NCBI RefSeq assembly: GCF_000213055.1
Contig: NZ_CM001165.1
Location: forward strand, 744,001-808,000
Length of the DNA: 64,000 nt
Source: Streptomyces sp. Tu6071
Lineage (GTDB): Bacteria > Actinomycetota > Actinomycetes > Streptomycetales > Streptomycetaceae
Reading direction: 5' to 3'
The position numbers and the translations under genes were made by a program. Under the pieces are notes generated by a model, which did not search any database, was not told where the DNA came from, and was given only the letters and a program-made list of their open reading frames with translations. Positions within the stretch are counted from its first letter, which is position 1, and every line of letters starts with the position of its first letter. Positions 7,881 through 16,098 of this stretch are shown one piece after another.

Positions 7881-9964
7881 CGGCTTTCCTCCTCGTTCTC
7901 GCGGGTGGAGTGGGTGACGGGGGCGGCTGGCGGGTCGACGCGGCAGCGCTCCCCGTCACGCAGCAGCGAGAGCCAGGCCGCCTGGACCGCCGCCAGCGTG
8001 GCCCGCGCCTCCAGGACCGAGCGGGCGGGTCCGGGGGTGGCCGCCGACGGGTGCGGCAGCGGCTCGGGCGGGGACAGGGGCACAGGTCCCGGCGGTTCGG
8101 AACCCCCGGCCCGGATGAACCGCACGTCGTCGCCGACGCCCTCCAGCCGCCCCGCCGTTCCCACGACGGTGTAGAAGCGCCGGCCGGGACCGGCAGCCCA
8201 GCCGCGCAAGTACCCGGCGGACACCCCGTTGTCCAGCGTGAACGCGATCGCCGAGACCTGCGGCTCGCCGCCCTCCCGCCCGGCCGGGCCGGGCGCGGAA
8301 CCGACAGCGCCGCAGGACTCGGTGGTGCCCCGGGCGAGCCAGTGGAGCACGTCGACATCCGAGGCGAGCTGATCCCTTGTCACCGCTTCTCCGTCAGCGG
8401 CGAGATGGCGGCACCAGACAGCAGTGACGTCGCCGACCAGTCCGGCGTCGACGCAGGCCCTGAGGGTGCGGACGGCCGGGGATCTGCGCGGTGCGTGGTC
8501 GACGGCCAGCGACACGCCGTCGCGGACCGCCACCTCCAGCAGCTCGTCCAGCTCGTCCAGCGCGGGCGGCGGCGCCGCGAGCGTGACCGCGATCCCGCGC
8601 GCCAGTACGGCCCTCGCCGCCTCGGCGCGCGCAGGTCCCGCCAGATCGACGAACACGTGCTCGGGCGCGGGGTCGAGGGCCAGCAGGTCGGCCACGTCGG
8701 CGTGGCCGCGGATGCCGCTCGCCCACGGCGCCGCCCTGACCGCCTCGCCCAGCGCGCCGCCGCCGTCCAGCAGGGCGAGCCGCGGCACGGCCGGGGACCG
8801 GTCGTCGCCGCGGCTGAGGTCGGGGCGCACGCGCGGCGGCGCCACTCCGTCGGTGCCGTAGATCGCGGTGGAGAAGTCCTCGAAGGCACGATGGGCGGCA
8901 CCGACGCTGACCCCGTCCCGGCCGAGCGAGGCCGGGGTGATCACGACGTCGAGCTCGCCCGCGCCCTCGGCGAACTCGCCGACCGCCGCCGCCAGGTCGG
9001 GCCCGAGCAGTTGCCCGTACCGGGCGAGTTCGCCGCCGAGCACGACCACGTCGGGATCGACGGCCAGTACGAGTGCGGCGATCGCGGGGGTCATGGCGGA
9101 GACCAGCACTTGCTGCGTCCTGATGCCCTCGGCGTCCGACGGATCGGCGAGCAGCCGCTCCAGGGGCCGTGAGATCCGGGCGATGGACTCGTTCAGCGGC
9201 CCGGCGGGGACCTCGATGTCGCTGAACGACCGGAGGAGGCCGACCTCACCGGCGCTGCTGTGGCGGCCCCGGAGCACCGCTCCGTCGACCGTGATCCGGG
9301 CCGAGACGTGGTGCCAGGTGAGCGCGTACACGCCGGTCCCGGCGCCCTCCAGCGCGCCGAAGCGCGACTCGGCCGCGGCGGCGAGCGACAGGTCGTTGTC
9401 GACGGCAGCGGGGACGCCGAGCAGGTCGGTGAAGCGTGCCGCCAGGTTGGTGCCGACCCAGGAGCCGACCGGTGACGTCAGGATCTCGCCGTCCCGGCTC
9501 ACGAGCCCCGCCACCCCGATCCCGGCGGCCCGCAGGTCGGCACGGCTGAACCCGGCGCGAGCGAGCGTCTCCTCGATGACGGCCACCACCGGCCCGAGCT
9601 CCGGGGCGGCATCGGTGCAACTGGGCCGCCCCGAAGGGCCGAGCGCGACGGTACGTCCCGCCAGATCGGTGAGCAGGACGCGCATCTCGGCCCCGCTCAG
9701 GTCGACGCCGACGACGACGCCCGTCTCGGCCCGGAACCTGGACTGCCTGGCCGGCCGCCCACCGGCCTCGCCGTGCTGTACCTGGTCCGCCGCGGTCTCG
9801 ACCAGGCCCTCGGCGGTGAGATCCGCCAGCGCCGCCTCGACGGTCGGCCGCGACAGCCGCGCCCGGGCCGCTGTCTCGGCGACGGTGGCCCGGCCGAGGT
9901 CCCGGATCGCGGCGACGCAGAGCGCCCGGGAACCGTTCACCCGCTTTCCGTCCGAACTTGCCAC
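7874..9964 (-). CDS. ROK-family regulator fused to a degenerate Gfo/Idh/MocA-like domain
   Basis: 696 aa, about 300 longer than ordinary ROK regulators. Residues 5-60 are a winged-helix DNA-binding domain (TVAETAARARLSRPTVEAAL). About 80-390 is an ROK sugar-kinase-like fold (GVVVGVDLSGAEMRVLLTD; VVVLGGELARYG). The ROK zinc motif CxCGxxGCxE is absent where it should follow SAGEVGLL. From about 400 on, the protein resembles the Gfo/Idh/MocA enzyme at 1070-2275 (VTAVWCRHLAADGE; LASDVDVLHWLARGTT). It lacks a clear cofactor glycine motif and an EKP lysine, so catalysis is unlikely and ligand sensing is a reasonable inference. The GTG at 9964 is chosen because GAGGAGG lies 7 bases upstream. It is the first gene of the operon. 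Confidence 0.85.
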   Translation of the reverse strand: MASSDGKRVNGSRALCVAAIRDLGRATVAETAARARLSRPTVEAALADLTAEGLVETAADQVQHGEAGGRPARQSRFRAETGVVVGVDLSGAEMRVLLTDLAGRTVALGPSGRPSCTDAAPELGPVVAVIEETLARAGFSRADLRAAGIGVAGLVSRDGEILTSPVGSWVGTNLAARFTDLLGVPAAVDNDLSLAAAAESRFGALEGAGTGVYALTWHHVSARITVDGAVLRGRHSSAGEVGLLRSFSDIEVPAGPLNESIARISRPLERLLADPSDAEGIRTQQVLVSAMTPAIAALVLAVDPDVVVLGGELARYGQLLGPDLAAAVGEFAEGAGELDVVITPASLGRDGVSVGAAHRAFEDFSTAIYGTDGVAPPRVRPDLSRGDDRSPAVPRLALLDGGGALGEAVRAAPWASGIRGHADVADLLALDPAPEHVFVDLAGPARAEAARAVLARGIAVTLAAPPPALDELDELLEVAVRDGVSLAVDHAPRRSPAVRTLRACVDAGLVGDVTAVWCRHLAADGEAVTRDQLASDVDVLHWLARGTTESCGAVGSAPGPAGREGGEPQVSAIAFTLDNGVSAGYLRGWAAGPGRRFYTVVGTAGRLEGVGDDVRFIRAGGSEPPGPVPLSPPEPLPHPSAATPGPARSVLEARATLAAVQAAWLSLLRDGERCRVDPPAAPVTHSTRENEEESRC

Positions 9965-10020
9965 GCAACGGCCTCCTCGCTCGCACCGCCAGGACACGAC
10001 ACACGGGTTTCGCAGCAGCT

Positions 10021-10053
10021 TTCTTATTGCTTAAGAAGACTGTTGCGTAACAG
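10021..10053. promoter_or_regulatory. Paired inverted repeats, candidate operator of the ROK-fusion operon
   Basis: Two small palindromes lie 57-89 bases upstream of the fusion-regulator start: TTCTTA-N5-TAAGAA (10021-10037) and CTGTT-N4-AACAG (10040-10053). They are A+T-rich against a G+C-rich background, as operators of ROK regulators usually are. Autoregulation is inferred; no second copy was seen upstream of other genes in the operon. Confidence 0.5.
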
Positions 10054-10938
10054 AGTCGGGCTGGTGCCGTCCTGAATCAAGACACCGTCCGGCATGTGGA
10101 CACCCTCTGAGTGCCCTTCGTGCCCTGGGGAGTTGACGCGGTGGCCGGCCTCCGCGTCCCGCCGCCCGCTGCGACCGGTCCGTTCACCCGGCCTCCTGGG
10201 AGGACATTCGACGGTGCGGCGCGCAGACTCCCGGGGCGCTCGTCGGGCGGGGGCGGCTGCGTCACGGAAGCGGTGGTCGGCCTTGCCGGTCCAAGGAGAA
10301 CGACCGGGTGGTGCACCCGCACTGCGGCCAGGCCGAGTCCACATGCCTCGACCCGGCGGGCCAAAGGCCGTTGCCCGCCCGCCGCGCGGCGACGAGAAGG
10401 ATTCCGTCCCCAAGGCGTCGACCAGACGGTTGAGTTGTACCGCACGCGCGGCGTTCCCCTGGAAGACGAACACCAACGGCTTCACGCCGCGTGCGAGGAC
10501 GGTGCACGGCGTGGTGGAGGTGGAGGGCCGGGTCTGCCGCTGGCGCCCTGGCATCCGTGCAGCCGTATGCGACGGACCCCGCAGGGCAGTTCACGGGCCG
10601 GGCTCACTCCCCCGGCTGTCGGCACCAGGGCCGCGACCGAGGTCTCACGACCTCACCCTGGAGGTCCGGTGGGTCCTGGCCGCCCCGGCCTGGGAAGGGG
10701 CATTGTCTCGCTTGTGGCCGGACTCCAGAAGGGGACGCCCTCATCTCCCCTGACGACTGGTGCGACTCGGCTGCCGAGGGGAGGCAGTGGAACCGCTTCA
10801 TCCGCCGTCCTCTGCCGCAACGGGAAGCGGCGGTCGCCGATGTGCGGCCCTCGTCGTCAGCGCTCTGAAGATCATTGCTCGGTCACAACGGCCGCCCGGA
10901 CCAGGGGCGAGGGGACACCCGGCCCGGGCGGGGTCTGC
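10054..10938. other. About 885 bases without a supportable gene
   Basis: Several overlapping open frames exist on both strands, as expected at this G+C content. None has a ribosome site, domain and codon pattern that agree. The most protein-like stretch is on the minus strand, about 10405-10520 (reads VKPLVFVFQGNAARAVQLNR and beyond), inside an open frame 10024-10554. I do not recognise it; it could be the remnant of a decayed gene. No transposase, tRNA or repeat array is visible. Confidence 0.5.
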
Positions 10939-11577
10939 TCAGTCCCCCCAGGGGGACTCGTACCGGCGGGCCAGCTCCCGGGCCTCCTCGGCCGTCAGCA
11001 AGCGCGCGGCGCTGCTCCCCAGGGCGAGGAGGAGCGCGGCCGTCTCCTCCAGTTCCACGACCGTCTCGACGGCCGCCCGCACGCTCGTGCCCGTCACGAC
11101 GGGGCCGTGGTTCTGGAGGAGTGCGGCGCGGAAGGGGAAGGGCAGCGCGCGCATCCGCTCGGCCTGCTCGCGATCCCCGGGAGGCGCGTAGGGCAGTAGT
11201 GGTGTCTGGCCCACGCGCATCACGAAGTACGGCGTCAGGGGCGGCAGGGCGCTCTTGTCCGACCAGGGTTCCAGACAGGAGGCCCCGGTCGCCTGCCGGG
11301 AGTGGAGGTGCACGACGGCCCGCGCCTCCGCGTCGCGCTGGTAGAAGGCCGTGTGGAGCGGGAACTCCTTGGACGGGCGGGGGCCGGACACGAGAGCGCC
11401 GTCCAGATCGAGGACGCTGAGAGCGTCGGGGTCGATGCGCGACAGGTCGGTCCCCGTGGGGGTGATGCAGACGCGGTCCCCTTCCCGGACGCTGAGGTTG
11501 CCGGAGGAGCCCGGGCTCAGCCCGAGCGCCGCGAGGTGGGCGCCGGCTGCCGCGAGCGCGGCCCGCTGGGAGGTCAT
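10939..11577 (-). CDS. otnC: Class II aldolase/adducin-family protein, OtnC-like 3-oxo-tetronate 4-phosphate decarboxylase
   Basis: 212 aa. The fold is shown by SSGNLSVREGD at residues 24-34, the acidic active-site segment SKEFPLH at 69-75, zinc ligands HLH at 90-92 and NHG with His157. In the characterised C4 acid-sugar pathways OtnC decarboxylates 3-oxo-tetronate 4-phosphate to dihydroxyacetone phosphate. The start at 11577 overlaps the stop of the OtnK-like gene (ATGA) with GGAG ahead, which indicates coupling; an in-frame ATG at 11592 is less likely. Family alternatives are fuculose- or ribulose-phosphate aldolase, but the kinase partner favours OtnC. Confidence 0.85.
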   Translation of the reverse strand: MTSQRAALAAAGAHLAALGLSPGSSGNLSVREGDRVCITPTGTDLSRIDPDALSVLDLDGALVSGPRPSKEFPLHTAFYQRDAEARAVVHLHSRQATGASCLEPWSDKSALPPLTPYFVMRVGQTPLLPYAPPGDREQAERMRALPFPFRAALLQNHGPVVTGTSVRAAVETVVELEETAALLLALGSSAARLLTAEEARELARRYESPWGD

Positions 11578-12926
11578 GCGAGGGTGCTCCATGCTTCCGT
11601 GAAGATGTCGGTGCTGCCGAAGTTGCCCGACTTCAGGGCCAGGTCCACCTCGTGTTCCCGGCCGTCCACGCGGCTGCGCGCGCTCGCCCAGGTGACGCCG
11701 GGGGCGATCGGCGCCCCGATCGCCAGGGCGCGCACCGCCAGCGCGGTCACCACGGCGCCCGAGGTCTCGCCGCCGGCCACCAGGACCCTGCGCGCCCCCG
11801 CGGCGACGAGACGTTTCGCGCAGGCGGCGAGCGCCTTCTCCACCAGCGCCGAGGCGGGAACGCCTCCGGGCGCCGCGTCACCGTCCCCCGTCTCCAGGTC
11901 GGCCGGGTCGGCCACCGCGTAGAGGAGTGGTGGCCGGCCGGTGGACTCCTCCCAGCAGGACCGGGCGAAGGCGACGAGGTCCTCCACGGCCGCCTCGAAG
12001 TCCGCGCGCAGCGCGTCCAGGTCCAGCTTGCGGGACGGCAGTCCGGCATCGCGTGCGTGCGCCACCTGCGCCCGGGTCGCCGAGCTCGCGCTCCCGGAGA
12101 GGACGAGAGCCGGGTCGCCGGGCCGGGAGGCGGCCGGGGCTCTCGCCGCGTCCGGGTCCGGCGCCGCCGCCGCGGTCGCGCGCGGGCCCCGGAGCCCTAC
12201 GGCGAGTCCGGCGGCGCCGGTGACCAGGGGGTGATCCGCCGTCGCCGCGGCGATCGCGCCCAGGTCCTCCTCGGTGACGGCGTCTACCACGACGAGCGAC
12301 CCGGACAGCTCCGGCGCGTTCAGAGCGTCCCGCAGGGCCGCCTCGCCCTCCCGGACCTTCCCCAGCGCGACAAGGGCGACGGGGCGGCGGGTCTGCGGAC
12401 TCAGGAGCCGGACCACGTCGGAGTCCCGCATGGGGGTGAGCGGGTGGTGCCGCATCGGGCTGCGCTCCAGCGGTTCGCCGTGGACGTACAGCAGCCCGTC
12501 CGCCACGGTGCGCCCCGTGGCGGGGAAGGACGGGACGACGACGGTGGGCCCCGTCGCCCCGAGGGCGTCGAGCAGGACGTCCGTCACAGGGCCGATGTTT
12601 CCTTGCGGGGTCGAGTCGAAGGTGGAGCAGTATTTGAAGTAGAAGCGTGTGCACCCGGCGGCCCGCAAGCCCTCCAGCGCGGCCAGCGAGTCGCCCACGG
12701 CCTCCTCGACGGGGGCCGAACGCGACTTGAGGGCGACCACCACGGCGTCCGCGTCGAGCACCGCGCGAGCGACCGCGTCCTCCTCGCCTCCGCCGCCACC
12801 CGCGGGGGGTGGGACGAGAGGCGTGGGACCGACCGTCACCACCGTTCGGAAGCCGCGCGCCACCAGCGTGGTGGCGAGGTCCGTCGCTCCGGTGAAGTCG
12901 TCGGCGATGGCTCCGAGGGTCGGCAT
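11574..12926 (-). CDS. otnK: Four-carbon acid sugar kinase (DUF1537), OtnK-like
   Basis: 450 aa. The N-terminal hallmark ADDFTGATD of the DUF1537 kinase family is at about residues 7-15, and the C-terminal nucleotide-binding domain carries VLVAGGETSGAVV. The family phosphorylates 3-oxo- or 2-oxo-tetronates with ATP. The ATG at 12926 is preceded by AAGGAG at 7 bases and is preferred over an upstream in-frame ATG at 12953. It forms a two-gene unit with otnC and is divergent from the dehydrogenase/permease unit. Together they look like a pathway from a C4 (or branched) acid sugar to dihydroxyacetone phosphate. Confidence 0.88.
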   Translation of the reverse strand: MPTLGAIADDFTGATDLATTLVARGFRTVVTVGPTPLVPPPAGGGGGEEDAVARAVLDADAVVVALKSRSAPVEEAVGDSLAALEGLRAAGCTRFYFKYCSTFDSTPQGNIGPVTDVLLDALGATGPTVVVPSFPATGRTVADGLLYVHGEPLERSPMRHHPLTPMRDSDVVRLLSPQTRRPVALVALGKVREGEAALRDALNAPELSGSLVVVDAVTEEDLGAIAAATADHPLVTGAAGLAVGLRGPRATAAAAPDPDAARAPAASRPGDPALVLSGSASSATRAQVAHARDAGLPSRKLDLDALRADFEAAVEDLVAFARSCWEESTGRPPLLYAVADPADLETGDGDAAPGGVPASALVEKALAACAKRLVAAGARRVLVAGGETSGAVVTALAVRALAIGAPIAPGVTWASARSRVDGREHEVDLALKSGNFGSTDIFTEAWSTLA

Positions 12927-12989
12927 CGGGGCGCTCCTTGCGTTGGCGGGCATGAGCCGTTCCGGGCCGCCCCTCCACCAGGGGAGGAC

Positions 12990-13070
12990 GCCTGAACAGC
13001 GTGATGTGAAATTATGTTACCAGTCTTTACGTATATGGGATCTCCTGATACATGTTGTTAATCAGCTCGT
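12990..13070. promoter_or_regulatory. A+T-rich divergent promoter region of the acid-sugar locus
   Basis: This is the least G+C-rich stretch of the neighbourhood and lies between two divergent catabolic units. It contains the inverted repeat CTGAT-N11-ATCAG (13045-13049 / 13061-13065) with ACATGT inside, plus TTTACGTATA just upstream. The likely binder is the DeoR protein encoded at 16099-16947 (inference). Confidence 0.5.
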
Positions 13071-13191
13071 CTGTGTCGCCCGCACGCGCCCCGCTCACGG
13101 GGCGGACGTGCCCGGCGGCCACAGGGGGCAGAGCCATCGCGCTACGCGCCAACTACGCCGTGTACGAGCGCGAACACTGAGGAGAATCCCT

Positions 13192-14616
13192 ATGAACCTG
13201 CGCCATCTGTTCGCCGAAGGCAGCGACCGGACAGTGCGCTACGCACTGTCCGGCGCCGGTGGCGGCTTCGCGAGGACCCTGCTGTCCCAGACCCTTCGTG
13301 TCGACCGCCTGGCCCCCGCCGTGCTGTGCGACCGGGAGGTGGCGCGGCTGAGGGACATGCTGATCGAGCTGGGCTACGAGCCGGACGCGCTGCGGGTGTG
13401 CGCGGACGAGGACGAGGTCGCGGTCGCGGGCCGTGACGGCGCCATCGCCCTCGTCGCGGACGGTGCGCTGCTGGGCGCCGGTGAGTGGGACATCCTGGTG
13501 GAGGCGACCGGCAGCCCGGTGCACGGCTACGCCATGGCGCGTGCGGCGCTGGCCTCGAAGCGCCACGTGGCGATGGTCAGCAAAGAGGTCGACTCGGTCG
13601 CGGGGCTCCGCCTGGCGGACCTGGCCGAGGAGAACGGCGTCGTCTACACGACGGCGGAAGGCGACCAGCCCGCCAACCTGATCGGCCTGATCACCTGGGC
13701 CCAGCTGCTGGGCCTGGACATCGTGGCCGTCGGCAAGTCGAGCGAGTACGACCTCGTCCTCGACCCCGCCGCGGAGACCGTCACCCAGCTCGACTCCACC
13801 GTGCCCGCCCCCGGGCTGAACGGCCTGCTGGAACTGGACGCGGACGTACCCGCCACGCTGGCCGCGCGGGCCGAGGCCGTGGCCGCGCTGCCGGTCGGTG
13901 CCACCGCCGACTACTGCGAGATGGCGGTCGTCGCCACCAACACCGGATTCCGTCCCGACACGGAGCTGCTGCACTACCCCGTGGCCCGGATCGCGGAGCT
14001 GGCCGACATCTACGCGCCGCGCGAGGACGGCGGCGTCCTGAACCGGACCGGTGCCGTGGACGTCTTCCGGGCGCTGCGGCTGCCCGGGGAGGCGTCCTTC
14101 GCCGGCGGCGTGTTCGTGGTGGTGCGTACCACTGACCCGGGGACCTGGGAGACCCTGCGGGGCAAGGGACACGTGCTCAGCCGTGACGGCCGGTACGCGG
14201 CGATCTACCTGCCGTACCACCTCATGGGTGTCGAGACCCCCGTCTCCCTCCTGTCGGCCGTCGTGCACCACCGGCCCTCCGGTGGCACCGACCCGCGCGC
14301 CCACGCCGTCCTCGCCGGGCGCGCGCGGCGCGACCTGCCCGCCGGCACCGTCCTGGACATGGGCGGCCACCACCACGACGTGACCGGGGTGCGGGCGGTC
14401 CTGCTGCGGGACGAGGACGCGCCCGCCGGTGTCGCGCCTCTCTACCTCGCCGCCCACACCACCCTCGCGAGGGACGTGCGGGCAGGCGAGCTGATCGGCA
14501 TCGCGGATCTCGCGAACCCCGACACGGAGCTTCTCACCGCCTGGACCGAGGGCCTGGCCACCCGGTCCACGCACACCGACACCGACACCGACACGACGAC
14601 GGTGACACTGCCATGA
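13192..14616 (+). CDS. NAD(P)-dependent dehydrogenase with C-terminal SAF domain (COG4091-like)
   Basis: 474 aa. The N-terminus is a Rossmann domain (ALSGAGGGFARTL, residues 18-30), related to homoserine dehydrogenase NAD-binding domains. The central region carries SKEVDSVAG and EGDQPANLIGL. A C-terminal SAF-like domain begins near ARRDLPAGTVLDMGG. I recognise the COG4091 type ('predicted homoserine dehydrogenase with SAF domain'); its reaction is not known to me. GAGGAG precedes the ATG at 13192. The neighbours (OtnK, OtnC, GntP) suggest it makes the oxo-acid substrate of the kinase, a step done by other families in described pathways. The C-terminus ends in a CACCGA-type microsatellite encoding TDTDTDT. 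Confidence 0.75.
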   Translation: MNLRHLFAEGSDRTVRYALSGAGGGFARTLLSQTLRVDRLAPAVLCDREVARLRDMLIELGYEPDALRVCADEDEVAVAGRDGAIALVADGALLGAGEWDILVEATGSPVHGYAMARAALASKRHVAMVSKEVDSVAGLRLADLAEENGVVYTTAEGDQPANLIGLITWAQLLGLDIVAVGKSSEYDLVLDPAAETVTQLDSTVPAPGLNGLLELDADVPATLAARAEAVAALPVGATADYCEMAVVATNTGFRPDTELLHYPVARIAELADIYAPREDGGVLNRTGAVDVFRALRLPGEASFAGGVFVVVRTTDPGTWETLRGKGHVLSRDGRYAAIYLPYHLMGVETPVSLLSAVVHHRPSGGTDPRAHAVLAGRARRDLPAGTVLDMGGHHHDVTGVRAVLLRDEDAPAGVAPLYLAAHTTLARDVRAGELIGIADLANPDTELLTAWTEGLATRSTHTDTDTDTTTVTLP

Positions 14617-15971
14617 GCACGGACCTGCAACACCTCTTCCTCGGCGCGGCCGCCGTCGTCGTCCTCATCCTGCTGATCACCAAGGCGAAGCTGCACCCCT
14701 TCATCGCCCTGATGCTCTCCGCGCTCGGCCTCGGGCTGGCGGCCGGCATCGGCCCCGCCGACACGGTCGGGCACTTCCAGGACGGCTTCGGCGACGCGCT
14801 CAAGAGCACCGGCCCCACCATCGGGCTCGGCACGATCCTGGGCGGCATCCTTCTCGGTTCCGGCGGTGCCGACCGCATCGCCACCGCCTTCATCGGCTCC
14901 CGCCCCGTCAAGTGGGTTCCCACAGCGATCACCGCGGCGGCCCTGCTGATCGGGATGCCGCACCTGTTCGACGTCAGCTTCGTCATGCTCGTACCGCTGG
15001 TGTACGCGGTCGCCAAGCGCACCAAGACCCACCTGCTGTACGTCGGGCTGCCCATGGCGGCCGGGCTGTACATCTCGCACGGGCTGCTGCCCCCGCACCC
15101 CTCCCCCACCCTCGCCGTCTCCGCGTACCACGCGAGCACCGGCCTGACGATCATGTACGGCCTGATCATCGGCATCCCGATCGCCGTCCTCAGCGGCCCG
15201 CTGCTGACCAAGGTCGCCAGCCGCTGGTTCGGGCCCGCCCCCGACCTGGACCGGGGCCCGGTACCGGAGCCCGACCCGGCGCCCGAGAACCGCCGCCGTC
15301 CGGCCTCGTTCCCGCTCGCGCTGATCACCGTGCTGCTGCCGCCGGTACTCATGCTCATAGGCACCGTCGGGACCTCCAACACGGCCAAGGGCACCATCCC
15401 TTACGCGCTCTTCGAGGCGTGCGACTCCTCGGTGATCTCCCTGCTGGTCGCGGTGGTCTTCGCTTTCTTCGCGCTGGGCCTGCGCTCCGGCTTCGGCCTG
15501 GGCCAGCTCCAGAAGATGGCGGGCAAGGGGCTGGGACCGGTCGGCGGGATCGTGCTCATCCTCGGAGCCGGCGGCGGCCTCAAGGCCATGCTCACCGCCA
15601 CGGGGATCGACAAGCTCATCTCCGACTACGCGGTCCACTGGTCCATCCCGCCGCTGGTACTGGCCTGGCTCGTCGCCGCGCTGCTGCGCGTCTGCCTGGG
15701 CTCCGCGACGGTCGCCGTCGCGGCGGCCACCGGGATCGTCGCTCCGCTCATCGGTGCCTACCCGGGGCTCTCCCCGGAGCTGCTGGTCCTCGCCACCGCC
15801 TCCGGCGCCGTGATGCTCTCCCACGTCAACGACTCCGGATTCTGGCTCTTCAAGGAGTACTTCCAGCTGACCGTGCCGCAGACGTTCCGCACCTGGACCC
15901 TCATGCTCTCCCTCCAGTCGCTGCTGAGCCTGGGCGGAGTCCTGCTCCTGAGTACCTTCGTGAGCGGCTGA
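14613..15971 (+). CDS. GntP-family sugar-acid permease
   Basis: 452-aa polytopic membrane protein (about 12 hydrophobic helices) of the gluconate:H+ symporter family. Diagnostic segments are LLIGMPHLFDVSFVMLVPL and AGLYISHGLLPPHPSPT. The start overlaps the dehydrogenase stop (ATGA), so the two are co-translated. GntP members import gluconate and related aldonates, including C4 acids, which fits the OtnK/OtnC enzymes across the divergent promoter. Confidence 0.92.
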   Translation: MSTDLQHLFLGAAAVVVLILLITKAKLHPFIALMLSALGLGLAAGIGPADTVGHFQDGFGDALKSTGPTIGLGTILGGILLGSGGADRIATAFIGSRPVKWVPTAITAAALLIGMPHLFDVSFVMLVPLVYAVAKRTKTHLLYVGLPMAAGLYISHGLLPPHPSPTLAVSAYHASTGLTIMYGLIIGIPIAVLSGPLLTKVASRWFGPAPDLDRGPVPEPDPAPENRRRPASFPLALITVLLPPVLMLIGTVGTSNTAKGTIPYALFEACDSSVISLLVAVVFAFFALGLRSGFGLGQLQKMAGKGLGPVGGIVLILGAGGGLKAMLTATGIDKLISDYAVHWSIPPLVLAWLVAALLRVCLGSATVAVAAATGIVAPLIGAYPGLSPELLVLATASGAVMLSHVNDSGFWLFKEYFQLTVPQTFRTWTLMLSLQSLLSLGGVLLLSTFVSG

Positions 15972-16005
15972 GGAGACCCCGGGACCGGCCCCCCGGGAGA
16001 CCCGC

Positions 16006-16043
16006 GCCGCCTCGTCCGGGCACGGCAGCCCGGACGAGGCGGC
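16006..16043 (+). terminator. Strong hairpin terminator after the GntP permease
   Basis: Perfect 16-bp inverted repeat, 16006-16021 with 16028-16043, around the loop ACGGCA. It separates the permease from the DeoR gene, so the regulator probably has its own promoter or lies downstream of partial read-through. Confidence 0.85.
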
Positions 16044-16098
16044 ACAATCGATCAGGACCCGCACCGGCCGGGTCCGGCCGACAGGAGGAAAGAACACC

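Noticed and set aside
10111..11199. 362-codon plus-strand frame
   Set aside because: Overlaps otnC antisense, lacks a ribosome site and has low-complexity composition.
14574..14602. Functional Thr/Asp repeat at the end of the SAF-dehydrogenase
   Set aside because: Short CACCGA microsatellite at the extreme C-terminus; most likely neutral slippage.
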